A stretch of DNA of 64,000 bases from Primulina eburnea (GCF_022965805.1 NC_133105.1:32182447-32246446); one strand, 5' to 3'. Positions 10,554 to 21,716 are shown, counted from the stretch's first letter. A program made the numbers and translations. Notes: generated by a model not told the origin, from the letters alone.

Positions 10554-11588
10554 TACGTCTTATTCCTGGACTTCGGTCTGGGCTGATCCTACGTCACCCC
10601 TCCCACTCGGGGTGACTGTACGTCTTATTCCTAGACTTCGGTCTGAGCTGTATCAACGACTGCAAGAGGAGTCAAGGCTGCTCCTAAGCTGAGATACACC
10701 GAACATCTAGATAGTTGACAATGGCTGTCAACGACTCTCCTATCTTAAATGCAATGAAAATCAACCTGTAACAAAGCATGCTCATATTCATATCTGAATA
10801 TCACAATGATCTTACATGCTTGAATACAATTCTATAATCAAAGCATAATCATGTAACAAGATTTGAATATAACTCTATAATCAATTCATAAACATGTTAC
10901 CATATATACAATAATTCTAGTATGTGATTTTGGTTGGGAAACTCAAATAATATCTTATTTGAGTTGTGGCTTCCCAAACAAACATGGCTTATACCTTTCT
11001 TGTCGTAGGAATCAATCGAAGTCTCGAAGTCGTTATCAAGTCTGTCAATCAAATCTGAAAGAGATACATTGATACACATTCTATCAATTCCTATCCCATT
11101 CAACACATCTATGAATCAATAATCTATCTTAATATCATTCGAGGGCATAATAACATAGTCTTTCGATACTGATCAACTCATCTTTCAGAAATCAATCATC
11201 ATCACTCAAAATCCACCATAATATCAATCTAGAACACCATACATCAGCACCATCTATTCTTAACATGCTGAAATTCATAAGAATCGCATATGATATCCCA
11301 TACTCGATCCGTTTACCATTATATGTTGTCCATAATTTCAAGAACACATCTCTATAAACATAATACAATTTCCCCCAAACTCCATATCTTAAATCATGTA
11401 GGAAATGAATGAAAGTTACATCCTCTTAAAGCCCTCAATGAGATAAACAAGAATCTCAACTCGAAATGCAATTCGGAAGGTTAAATCATGAATTACCTTA
11501 CTTCAAAGCCTTGAAGATATTGAAGGATTCTTGAGAGAATTCTCGGTTCTTCAGCTGCTGAAATGAAGAAGAACGAATCAGCACCATT

Positions 11589-11600
11589 CTATATATATAC
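11589..11600 (-). promoter_or_regulatory. Probable TATA box of the D LTR (left copy)
   Basis: On the minus strand GGTATATATATAG lies about 50 bp downstream of the dyad cluster. The right LTR has the same sequence at 18372-18383. Confidence 0.55.
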
Positions 11601-11648
11601 CATGCCATGTGTCACGTTAAGAAGAAGGGGTGGACTTCTCGCATGCAG

Positions 11649-11889
11649 CACCGCGGGTGCGGTCACTGCAGCACCGCAGGTGCCCTCATGTTTCGGCAAC
11701 CCTATCATTTTCACAAAATAGCGACCGCGGGTGCGGTCTTGCTTCGCATAAAATGGCCAACTTTTTGTCCATGCACCGCGGGTGCGGTCTGGGTTACACC
11801 GCGGGTGCGATATGGCTTCGGCTTTTCTTGCTAAAATCCATAATTGCATGACCGCGGGTGCACTCCCGTTTTGAGCGCGGGTGCAGTCT
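11649..11889 (-). repeat. Cluster of ACCGCGGGTGCGGT dyads in U3 of D (left LTR)
   Basis: About seven copies of a 14-bp motif with arms ACCGC/GCGGT, including variants such as GCGCGGGTGCAGTC, lie 105-345 bp from the LTR start. Spacing is irregular. The right LTR carries one additional unit. Confidence 0.85.
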
Positions 11890-11994
11890 TGTGACCTCTT
11901 AATTTTCATGTCTTTTCTCCCCTCTGTGCATGTCATGCATTCCCATATCGTCCGAGTATCATTTTAATGCAAACTAATAATCTCGAGCCTTACA

Positions 11995-12010
11995 TTTCTC
12001 CCCCTCTAAG
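11995..12010 (-). other. Polypurine tract of element D
   Basis: On the minus strand CTTAGAGGGGGAGAAA abuts the LTR start TGTAAGG. The near-palindrome GATTTCGAGGACGAAATC lies just upstream of it (12015-12032). Confidence 0.85.
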
Positions 12011-12092
12011 AAATGATTTCGTCCTCGAAATCACAAGTAATTATCAATTATACATGACAAGTAATATAATCAATACTGAAAATTTACTTACA

Positions 12093-12623
12093 TCATGTAA
12101 ACAATTCGGGATGTTTCTGTCGCATATCTGCTTCTGTATCCCACGTCGCTTCTTCGATGCCATGACGACTCCATTGGACTTTCACTAACGGAATAGTTTT
12201 CGTCCTGAGCTTCTTTTCTTTTCGATCAAGTATTTGTATCGGTTGCTCAATATAGCTCAAGGTCTGATCAAGCTCAGCTTCGTCAGGCTGAATGACATGA
12301 GAAATATCTGGCATGTACTTACGCAACATTGATACATGAAAAACGTCATGTATTCCCGATAGAGAAGGAGGAAGAGCAAGTCGATAAGCTCGGTCGCCAA
12401 TCTTCTCTAAAATCTCGTAAGGACCGATGTATCTAGGAGACAACTTCCCTCGTTTGCCAAATCTAACAACACCTCCGAATGGGGAAATCTTTAGAAACAC
12501 CCTGTCTCCTTGCTCAAATACTAGCGGTCTAGGTCTGATGTTTGCGTACTTCGCTTGCCTATCCTGTGCTGTCTTCATTCTCTTCTGAATGACTTTTACC
12601 TTCTCAGTCATGTCACGAATCAT
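12093..12623 (-). pseudogene. Element D: integrase C-terminus and chromodomain-like tail
   Basis: The frame contains the GPY/F-type segment (KLSPRYIGPYEILEKIG, YRLALPPSL, HDVFHVSMLRKY) and ends with a chromodomain-like block (LVKVQWSRHGIEEATWD, EADMRQKHPELF). This combination is typical of the Tekay/Del lineage of plant chromoviruses, where the tail is thought to guide integration to chromatin. The C-terminal end is intact with its own stop. It is out of frame with the upstream integrase part because of a shift near 12620. Confidence 0.9.
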
Positions 12624-13620
12624 ATCTGGTCCAAGTTCTGGTACCTCTGAGATGTCATCCCAGTATAGCGGAGATCTGCACTTCTTGCCATATAAAGGCT
12701 CGTCTGGTAGCTTTTGTTATAAGAGAATTCGCAAAGAGGTAGGGAATCTTGCCAACTAATGCCAAAATCTAGCACTACGGCTCTCAACATATCCTCTAGT
12801 GTCTGGATAGTCCGCTCTGACTGTCCGTCTGTCTGAGGATGATATGCAGTGCTCAGGTGTAATGTCGTACCCAAAGCCTGCTGTAGACTGTGCCAGAAGT
12901 GTGAAGTGAATCGTGGATCACGATCTGATACGATAGACTTTGGCACACCATGTAATCTGACTACCTCTCGAACATATATCTCCGCCATCTGATCGTGTCT
13001 GTAAGTCATTCTGTATGGGATGAAACAAGCTGATTTGGTCAATCTATCGATAACGACCCAAATCGCATCACAGCCTCGGGAAGATCGAGGTAACTTCGTC
13101 ACGAAATCCATGGATATGTGATCCCATTTCCATTCTGGAATAGTTAAACTTTGAAGTAACCCTCCGGGTTTCTTCCTCTCGGCCTTCATCTGTTGACAGT
13201 TCAAGCATTTAGACACATATTTTGCGATGTCTGACTTCATCTGCTTCCACCAGAACTGTCTTCAAATCATTGTACATCTTTCTGCCTCCAGGATGAATGC
13301 TGAACCGACTGCAGTGTGCTTCGGACATAATCTGATGTCTCAAGTCTGTAATATCTGGCACTACAAAGCGGTTATTCACATACATCACATGATCACGTAC
13401 CTCATATTCTGATAAATGTCCTGCTCTGACCATCTGAATCGATCTTTGCACATTCTGATCTGTTCGTTGAGCTTCTTTGATCCTCATGATCAAGTCCGGC
13501 TCAACTTGAATAGCAGCAAGTCGTAGTGGCCTCCTATCTATATCAAATTCTAGTCCAGAGAAACAGCAATTTTCAATTAGCTTTGTAACACCTATCGTTG
13601 ATAAGGATAAGGAGCAAACC
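12620..13620 (-). pseudogene. Element D: integrase zinc-binding and catalytic core
   Basis: The zinc-binding part shows the two His ([13 protein letters not shown]) and, after a frameshift near 13240, the two Cys (CLNCQQMK). The catalytic triad is visible: D in ISMDFVTKLP, D in VSDRDPRF, E in DGQSERT. The protein would splice the cDNA into chromosomal DNA. A second frame change at the C-terminal end (after RSADLRYTG) separates it from the chromodomain part, so no functional protein can be made. Confidence 0.9.
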
Positions 13621-15176
13621 TTTCGACTTAAGGCGTCTGCTGCTGCATTTGACTTCCCTGGATAATATTTGATCTCGCAATCAAAGTCTTTTAACAGATC
13701 AAGCCATCTACGCTGCCTCATGTTCAACTCCGACTGAGAAAACAAGTATTTTAGACTTTTATGGTCTGAATAGATCTCAAATTTCTCGCCATAAAGATAA
13801 TGACGCCAGATCTTTAGTGCAAATATGATAGCCGCCAATTCAAGATCATGAATGTGGTATCTAGTTTCGTGAGACTTCAACTGTCTTGAGGCATATGCGA
13901 CCACATGACCTCGCTGCATAAGAACACATCCCAAACCTCTTTGAGAGGCATCAGAATATACAACGAAATCACCCGTACCTGAAGGTATTATCAAGACAGG
14001 TGCACTGGTCAGCCTCTTCTTCAATTCTAGAAAGCTAGACTCACACTCTTCAGACCATAGGAATGGCGCATTCTTCTGTGTCAATTGTGTGATTGGCTTG
14101 GCAATACGGGAGAAATCTTGGATGAATCGTCAATAGTATCCTGCTAGACCCATGAAGCTGCGTATTTCTGGCACAGAAGTCGGTCTCGACCAATTGATCA
14201 CAGCTTCCACTTTACTCGGATCTACCGAAATACCATCTCCAGATATGATATGTCCCAAAAAGACAACTCGATTCAACCAAAATTCACACTTTGAAAATTT
14301 GTCATACAATCTCTCATTTCTCAGTGTCTGCAACACAATTCTGAGAGGTTCTGCATGCTCATTCCTGTTCTTAGAATACACTAGAATGTCATCGATAAAG
14401 ACAATCACAAAATCATCCAGATACCTCTGAAAGATTTGATTCATCAAGCTCATAAATACCGCCGGAGCATTTGTTAAACCAAAAGGCATAACAATAAATT
14501 CGTAATGCCCATACCTGGTTCAAAATGCTATCTTCGGTATGTCTACATCTCGAACTCGGAGCTGATGATATCCGGATCGTAAATCAATCTTTGAAAAAAC
14601 AGAGGATCCCTGCAACTGATCAAATAAATCATCAATTCTAGGCAAAGGATACTTATTCTTTATCGTTGCCTTATTCAGTTGCCTGTAATCGATACACAAC
14701 CGCATCGATCCATCTTTCTTTCGCACAAATAGCACCGGAGCGCCCCAAGGAGATACACTAGGTCTGATATATCCCTTGGCTAGAAGATCTTCCAACTGTG
14801 CCTTCAATTCTTTCAACTCTATCGGTGCCATCCTATACGGAGCTCTCGAAATAGGAGTGGTACCTGGAATCAAATCAATACTAAAATCTACCTCTCGCAC
14901 TGGAGGTAACCCTGGAATTTCCTCTGGAAACACATCTGTAAATTCCCGTACTACTGGCAAGTCTGCCAATGTCGAGCTCGATTTCTGTACATCTACAGCA
15001 TACACAAGGAACCCATCTGCTCCTTTCTGCAACAACTTATTCATAGTCAAAGCCGATACTAAGGGAATCCGAGATCTGGAACACTTACCGTAGAATTTCC
15101 ACTCTTTTGCCATTTCTGGTCTGAATCTGACAATCTTGTGGAAACAATCCACGGTGGCTCTATACTTTGTTAACAT
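13620..15176 (-). pseudogene. Element D: reverse transcriptase and RNase H
   Basis: RT motifs run in order: [51 protein letters not shown] and the catalytic FIDDILVYS. RNase H follows with D in [11 protein letters not shown] in HDLELAAI, D in YSDHKSL and D in AAADALSR. Two in-frame TGA stops (14520-14522 and 14130-14132) sit where Arg codons CGA are expected ([11 protein letters not shown] and GYYRRF), so both look like C-to-T changes at CpG. Otherwise the frame is well preserved, indicating moderate age. Confidence 0.95.
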
Positions 15177-15179
15177 ATC

Positions 15180-15497
15180 AATTCCAACAATGCAATCAAA
15201 GTCAGCTAGCCCAAGTACTATGCAATCTAGATCAAGTTCATGACCCTCAAACTGTAAGATTCAATGTCTAACCGTAGTCACCGATATCAATCCACTTCCT
15301 AACGGAGAAGTAATAGACACGACATCTAACAACGACTCAACAGGCAGAGAATGCAATAATGCAAATCGTTCTGATATAAATGTATGTGATGCACCCGTAT
15401 CTATCAATATATAAGCAGGATAACCGCAAAGGAAACAGTTACCTGTAATGACATCATCTGGGGCATCCTGTGCTTGCTCCTCTGTCAACGCAAACAC
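15180..15497 (-). pseudogene. Element D: aspartic protease
   Basis: The active-site block YILIDTGASHTFISERF is present in a frame beginning DVITGNCFLCGYPA. This retropepsin-like enzyme would cut the Gag-Pol polyprotein. A TGA at 15261-15263 follows VRH; homology resumes in the same frame with [14 protein letters not shown] and [10 protein letters not shown], the usual protease-RT linker. Confidence 0.9.
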
Positions 15498-15499
15498 CT

Positions 15500-16605
15500 G
15501 AGCCTGTTGTCGGGTCTGTTGACTCCCGGTATGACCACCTCTGGCTCGAGGCTGGGTCTGTGCAGGGGGCGGCTTGGAAAGAGTGAACAGATGAAGCTTG
15601 CCTCTCAGGCTGAGCTACAGATGTTGATGACCCTGCACCCTGAAATCTCGATGCACCACTTCTCTGAGGACAGACCTTGGCATAATGCCCCGGTTGCTTG
15701 CATATGTTACATCTGCCCACTACACCCTGACACTGTTCTGTGGCATCTTACCTCCACACGTACTGCAATATCCACTCATCGCCTCTAAACTCTGGCCAGA
15801 ACCTCTCTGTCTTGACCCGCTGGAGCTCGACGAACGGCTCCCTGCCCTCTTAAACTGTTTGCCCTTTGCTTTTAACGGATCCTTCCGCCCGCTGCTACTA
15901 CCGCCGCTATCAAATCTAGGAGGATGTTGTGCTAGGAGGTATTGGCGGTCTCGGACTCGGGGCAACGTACGGAACACTCCGTTGTCTAAGCAATCCTGCT
16001 TCTGCTCCTTTGGCACGGTTCAATGCTTCAGCGAAGTTATTGGGTCTCCCAGTATTAACCAATGTAAAGACATCAGGATTTAAGCCGTTTATAAACTGAT
16101 CTGCCATGGCCTCATCATTACCTGAAACGTGAGGTGCAAAGCGAAGCAAGGAAGAAAATTTAGCAACGTACTCTTCAATGTTCAATTGCACTTGCCTCAG
16201 GTTTGCAAATTCAGCGCCTTTATCTTTGCGATAGGATACAGGAAAGAATCGCTGATAAAACTCTGTCTTGAATGCTTTCCATGTAATCTCGGTGCCACGC
16301 TGTTCTAATGCTCTCCTTATATTCAACCACCAATACTTAGCCACGTCTTGCAATTGATGGCCAATGAGTTTCACTCGCTTCTCGTCACTATATTCCAGAG
16401 ACTCGAATAACATCTCGATATCCTCCAACCAGCTTTCACATTCAATTGCATTTCCTGTACCCTTTAAGGTCGGTGGTCGGAATGACTGGAATCGCTTTAA
16501 TAGAGTCTCCATGGGCGTAGCAGTGACATCCATCGTATCACCAGATGTGCTACCCTGTTCTGGTGCTGGTGGTCGTAACGGAACGCCTGATCTTCTAGGA
16601 GGCAT
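15500..16605 (-). pseudogene. Element D: gag with CCHC zinc knuckle
   Basis: The ATG at 16605 (MPPRRSGVPL) matches the start of B gag; an ATG five codons upstream is also open. The Gag core is complete (FRPPTLKGTG, ESWLEDIEMLF, KYWWLNIRRAL, FYQRFFPVSYR, FANLRQVQLNIEEY, TLVNTGRPNNFAEALNRAK). Frame changes follow in a Ser/Gly-rich linker near 15920 and again near 15720. The CCHC knuckle CNICKQPGHYAKVC at about 15711-15670 fits CX2CX4HX4C, the genomic-RNA-binding motif. Confidence 0.9.
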
Positions 16606-16851
16606 GTATCTGCTATTCAAACAGTTTAGTATACAATCTATACCAACTGTCTCAGCCCTCCTCTGATCATTTACCTCTGATCCAGAATCGGTTCTGATTC
16701 AGTCTTAATCAATACATGCTGCAATCAAATCAGATAGCACAACACGTAATAGGGAAAGCAATAAATCATGATATGCTAGCATGATATAAACAAGGAAGAT
16801 GACTCAATCTACCCCGCTCATTCTATTCTATCTCAATCTACAGAACCTATG

Positions 16852-16863
16852 GCTCTGATACCA
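16852..16863 (-). other. Primer-binding site of element D
   Basis: On the minus strand TGGTATCAGAGC lies two bases after the 5' LTR end CCCCACAACA. The leader from here to gag (about 245 bp) shows no other feature. Confidence 0.9.
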
Positions 16864-18371
16864 CCTGTTGTGGGGCTCCGGGCTCTAATTCTTTCTTTGG
16901 GATTCAATGAATCGTTAATATAAAAAGTGGGTCAAATTTTTGCTTTTCAACATTTATTCTAATGTTGTATAAACAAGCATAAAGTCTTTATTTAAATTAC
17001 AAACATAAGGTACAATATGTCTTGTTCCATCCATTCTCAACAACTAGTAATAAAATACAGTACATATCAAAGGTACAACTACTAGTTCTTCTGCAATGCC
17101 CGAGATCACCACGCTATGTCCATCTCTCATCCTCTGCGTGACCCAGATCCTTCCCCACCTGTTGTTATGCACACATACAGACATAACAACAGCCGGAAAC
17201 TCCGGTGAGAACAAATCCCAGTATAAACATGTATACATGTATATAATCAATTTAAACATGAAACATGCTATTATGAATGACAATCATATAACATGCAATG
17301 TGAATCAAACCATGTGTGGACTCGACTCGACTAGAACTCTAGGGATCCCGTGTGAATAAGACGTCAATGGCTGTCACCTACCCTCCCACTCGGGGTGACT
17401 GTACGTCTTATTCCTAGTATTCGGTCTGAGATGTATCAACGACTGCAATAGGAGTCAAGGCTGCTCCTAAGCTGAGATACACCGAACATCTAGATAGTTG
17501 ACAATGGCTGTCAACGACTCTCCTATCTTAAATGCAATGAATATCAACCTGTAACAAAGCATGCTCATATTCATATCTGAATATCACAATGATCTTACAT
17601 GCTTGAATACAACTCTATAATCAAAGCATAATCATGTAACAAGATTTGAATATAACTTTATAATCAATTCATAAACATGTTACCATATATACAATAATTC
17701 TAGTATGTGATTTTAGTTGGAAAACTCAAATAATATCTTATTTGAGTTGTGGCTTCCCAAACAAACATGGCTTATACCTTTCTTGTCGTAGGAATCAATC
17801 GAAGTCTCGAAGTCGTTATCAAGTCTGTCAATCAAATCTGAAAGAGATACATTGATACACATTCTATCAATTCCTATCCCATTCAACACATCTATGAATC
17901 AATAATCTATCTTAATATCATTCGACGGCATAATAACGTAGTCTTTTGATACTGATCAACTCATCTTTCAAAAATCAATCATCATCACTCAAAATCCACC
18001 ATAATATCAATCTAGAACACCATACATCAGCACCATCTATTCTTAACATGGTGAAATTCATAAGAATCGCATATGATATCCCATACTCGATCTGTTTACC
18101 TTTATATGTTGTCCATAATTTCAAGAACACATCTCTATAAACATAATACAGTTTCCCCCAAACTCCATATCTTAAATCATGTAGGAAATGAATGAAAGTT
18201 ACATCCTCTTAAAGCCCTCAATGAGAGAAACAAGAATCTCAACTCGAAATGAAATTCGGATGGTTAAATCATGAATTACCTTACTTCAAAGCCTTGAAGA
18301 TATTGAAGGATTCTTGAGAGAATTCTCGGTTCTTCAGCTGCTGAAATGAAGAAGAACGAATCAGCACCATT

Positions 18372-18383
18372 CTATATATATAC
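18372..18383 (-). promoter_or_regulatory. Probable TATA box of the D LTR (right copy)
   Basis: GGTATATATATAG on the minus strand, identical to the left LTR, about 45 bp downstream of the dyad cluster. Confidence 0.55.
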
Positions 18384-18427
18384 CATGCCATGTGTCACGT
18401 TAAGAAGAAGGGGTGGACTTCTCGCAT

Positions 18428-18693
18428 GCAGCACCGCGGGTGCGGTCACTGCAGCACCGCAGGTGCGCTCATGTTTCGGCAACCCTATCATTTTCACAAA
18501 ATAGCGACCGCGGGTGCGGTCTCTGCAAGACCGCGGGTGCGGTCTTGCTTCGCATAAAATGGCCAACTTTCTGTCCATGCACCGCGGGTGCAGTCTGGGT
18601 TACACCGCGGGTGCGATATGGCTTCGGCTTTTCTTGCTAAAATCCATAATTGCATGACCGCGGGTTCACTCCCGTTTTGAGCGTGGATGCTGT
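18428..18693 (-). repeat. Cluster of ACCGCGGGTGCGGT dyads in U3 of D (right LTR)
   Basis: This is the counterpart of the left cluster, with one additional unit (about 18521-18543) and two decayed units (GCGTGGATGCTGTC). Copy number therefore differs between LTRs that were identical at insertion. Confidence 0.85.
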
Positions 18694-18800
18694 CTTGTGA
18701 CCTCTTAATTTTCATGTCTTTTCTCCCCTCTGTGCATGTCATGCATTCCCATATCTTCCGAGTATCATTTTAATGCAAACTAATAATCTCGAGCCTTACA

Positions 18801-19242
18801 ACGTATAGCTGGAATCCACTTGAAAGAGTTTGTCTTCATCCAGAACTGAAGGATTCTAACTGATGCTTCGAACTGATCAGTTGAACAGATCTTTCAGTTG
18901 GGCAGGTGAAATCAGTTGACTCGTCAGTGGAACTGATTTCACACTTCGTTCAGTGGGACTGATCAGCTGGGTTTATTCATCACTTGAACACTACTTCGGC
19001 TGGCCAGGCTTCTGAGGTTTTTCTACTGAAACACCTATCAACTGGACAATCAGGTGGACTGCTCAATTGACGTAACCAGTTAGACTGATTCATTTTGTGC
19101 GATCAGTTGGGTCTTCAGTTTTGCGATGTAAATATCTCGTGAGTGATCCTAGATGCTGCACAGTAAGAAAGATCATTAGTAACACCATTAACAAGTTTTG
19201 TTATCATCAAAATCAAGATTGCGAACTTGACAAGTTCTAACA
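18801..19242 (-). mobile_element. Element C: 5' LTR, second segment
   Basis: The C LTR resumes here and ends at TTCTAACA (minus-strand start TGTTAGAACTTGTC). The first 135 bp repeat the sequence left of D. Confidence 0.9.
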
Positions 19243-19247
19243 GTTTG
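19243..19247. repeat. Right TSD (GTTTG) of element C
   Basis: Exact match to 7003-7007. Confidence 0.95.
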
Positions 19248-19660
19248 CAAATTTGAGACAAGGTCAGTTAAATATAGAAGAATTTATGGCCAAGTTCTCT
19301 ACCTTGTTGCGATTTGCTCCACACGTGGCTGAGAATGACGAAGATGTTGCTGATCAGTTCTTCAATGGGCAGAATCCTGAGATCTTTACATTGGTGAACA
19401 CCCGGCGACCAAATAACTTTGCAGATGCTTTGAACAGAGCAAAAGGAGCTGAAGCAGGTCTGATTAGACAGAAGGGAGCTTCATAGGTCGCACCAGCACC
19501 GAGACCACAACAACCACACTCGAAACAATTCCACCAAGCCCCTCCCAGATTTGAGAGTGGCAGTAGTATTGGAAAGAAAGATCAGTTGAAAACCAGAGTA
19601 AAACAGTTTAAGAATTCTGGCAGTAGTTCTTCTAGCTCCAGTGGTTCCAGAAAGAGTTAT
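19248..19660 (+). pseudogene. Element B: gag, 3' part (cut by E)
   Basis: The frame continues Gag with NLRQGQLNIEEFMAKF, LRFAPHVAEND, FFNGQNPEIFTLVNTRRP and NNFADALNRAKGAEAGL, closely matching D. A TAG after KGAS interrupts the following Ser-rich linker, which is still recognisable (SGSSSSSSGSRKSY). It ends at the E insertion at 19661. The zinc knuckle and pol of B are not present elsewhere in the window. Confidence 0.85.
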
Positions 19661-20215
19661 TGTAACGCCCCGAAAATTTAAAGGTCCACGCAAACCACAT
19701 GCATGAAATTATTAAATTCTTTGTATTTTAATTAAATGTTTTAATTGCATGAATTAATTATGTTGTGCATATTTGCATGTTTGAAAATATATTCTTCTAC
19801 ATGATTGCATTAAAATATATTTTTAAAAGGTTATCCGAGCGCTGCAAAATAGAAAATGTTTTTATTGGTTAATTGTTTTTAATTATTTAAAATAAGGGTG
19901 ATTTTTTTTATTATTTTTTTTAAAATAAAAGGGATTTGAGGTGATTTTATACGCCGTGACATAAATTTTATCGGTGTTGATTTTTCAACAAAAATACGAG
20001 CTTTTTGGCAACCCGGCTAATAAATTTACATGTTTAATTCAACAAAACATTGTTAATATTTTATTTAAAACCTAATTAGACTAATGAGCTTAATTTAATT
20101 GGCTTAATAGGCCAAAGCCTAGTTAGTAGTTAATTAGTGTATAAAATATATTAAACCCTACACTCCTAACATCACAATCAATCGGCCACACACTTTTAAA
20201 CAACTCAAACTCTTT

Positions 20216-20220
20216 CAAAT
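20216..20220. repeat. Left TSD (CAAAT) of array K
   Basis: CAAAT is repeated at 27303-27307. LTR2 and LTR3 of E have a single CAAAT at the corresponding place, which shows the empty site. Confidence 0.95.
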
Positions 20221-21331
20221 TGTAGTGACCCGTTCCAGGATCACCTACTAAGCAAGAACTTAAGCATGCACTTTACTTAACAACAGTAATCAGAGATAAC
20301 AGCGGAAATAGTCAACAAACTATAAATATACAATCCAATCGAAGTCTATAACTCAACTAAAAATACAAGTACAACCATATCGAATAGAACAATACCGAAA
20401 ACTAAACCAACCAGCTACTCAACGTCCTCCTCCTGCTCCTCCTGAGCTGTCCAACCTGAGGCCTGCCCCGTGGGAATGGGGTGTCCAAGAATAAACAAAA
20501 CCGAGGACGTGAGCGATAAGAACGCCCAGTACAAAAGTATGAGTATACAGACCTATATGAAATGCACATGCTATGATCATGATACCAGGGTAGTCAAGAA
20601 ACAGGAGTCACAAAAGGATCTCAACAATGCTCAGTCTAGAGGCGCCAAGTGGATAGTGCCGCGCGGTCCAACCTCTGGGTCACTGCATCCACTACAAGAC
20701 AGACGTGGACCTAAAATGTCCCGGACCACCGAAGCCCTCCCGACCCGTCGGCCACTGTGTACTCTCGGTGTCCATGCGTCCACAAGACAGGGCTGAGCGG
20801 CCCCAAGATATAGCTTATCTCGAAAGAGATACAGCTCAACAGCAAAGGCTATCTCGAAGGAGAATACGGCTCAACGTGAAATGCAATGTGCAGTAATAAA
20901 CGTGACATAATAGCATGCACCATATGACATATATCAATGCACCACATAATCATGCAACACATATATGAATGTATACTCAACCAGGATATCTCGGATAGTA
21001 CTTTCGTACCTCTATCACTGCAACCCTAATCCACTGGAACAACCAGACAACAGGTCTAATCCAAGCCTATTCATCAAGTGAAAACCATCACTAAAACTTA
21101 ACTACCAGACTTAACTAGATCATCCTGAGATAAATACTAATAAAATTCCAAACCTTCGTCCGTCGCTAGCCCGCTGATGCCGCTAGCTCCCAACTAGAGC
21201 ACAGCTCTGCTACAAGACCAGCAGCTCCCCGCTAGTGCCCAAATCTCGGAACAAGACTAGAACCTGTCAGAAACGACTGAAATGCTACGGAATTCTCTGA
21301 ATTGGCGAGTCAAAATGAGGAAATCCGACCA

Positions 21332-21342
21332 CTATTTATAGG
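21332..21342 (-). promoter_or_regulatory. TATA box of the K LTR
   Basis: On the minus strand CCTATAAATAGTGG is a near-ideal plant TATA box, directly after the dyad cluster. The same box recurs at +1862-bp steps in the other three LTRs. Confidence 0.7.
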
Positions 21343-21346
21343 CCAT

Positions 21347-21640
21347 GTTCGGATCCTCCGAACACCACTTCGGAACGTCCGAACTCTTACGTGTCCATCG
21401 GCTCTTGACAGCTCATGATCGGATCCTCCGATCATACACTTCGGACCGTCCGAACATGCACGTGTCCAGCTGCTCTTGACACCTCATGATCGGATCCACC
21501 GAACCTACACTTCGGAACGTCCGAACTCCCACGTGTCGATCAACTCTTGACACCTAATGATCGGATCCAACGAACTGACTTCGGACCTTCCGAACTCTTC
21601 GGTGCTTCTGAACCATCTTCGGTCCGTCCGATCATGACTC
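21347..21640 (-). repeat. U3 cluster of TTCGGA..TCCGAA dyads with ACGTGTC and CTTGACA
   Basis: Paired dyads (TTCGGATCCTCCGAA, TTCGGAACGTCCGAA, GATCGGATCCTCCGATC) recur in a unit of about 60-65 bp, three full times plus partials. On the plus strand each unit also has ACGTGTC and TCTTGACA. ACGTGTC matches the ABRE/G-box core and TTGAC the W-box core of plant promoters, but function is inferred from sequence only. The cluster recurs in the other three LTRs. Confidence 0.85.
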
Positions 21641-21716
21641 GGTCAAAATTACACCTTAAACCTTCTTAATCACCAATACTCCGTTAATTACCCAATTTGG
21701 GATTCGGGCTACTACA

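Larger units (their letters stand above)
10554..11994 (-). mobile_element. Element D: 3' LTR (left copy), truncated
   Basis: On the minus strand it starts TGTAAGGCTCGAG. It is colinear with the right LTR (16866-18800) only from about 10597 onward. The last 525 bp of the LTR are missing and replaced by a scar that includes a displaced 33-bp copy of LTR sequence (TACGTCTTATTCC and following). It contains the same dyad cluster and TATA box as the right LTR. Confidence 0.85.
16866..18800 (-). mobile_element. Element D: 5' LTR (right copy, 1935 bp, complete)
   Basis: The minus strand begins TGTAAGGCTCGAG and ends CCCCACAACA. It holds the dyad cluster (18428-18693), a TATA box, and near its 3' end an inverted repeat GTTGTTATG/CATAACAAC (17161-17190). 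The right flank ACGTA (18801-18805) equals C LTR bases at 10419-10423, the likely original TSD. Confidence 0.95.
20221..21716 (-). mobile_element. K LTR copy 1
   Basis: First of four 1496-bp LTRs. On the minus strand U3 comes first (from 21716), with the dyad/ACGTGTC cluster and a TATA box. Two open frames of 108 and 63 codons on the plus strand recur in every copy only because the LTRs are duplicated; they run antisense to the element and I do not regard them as genes. Confidence 0.95.
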
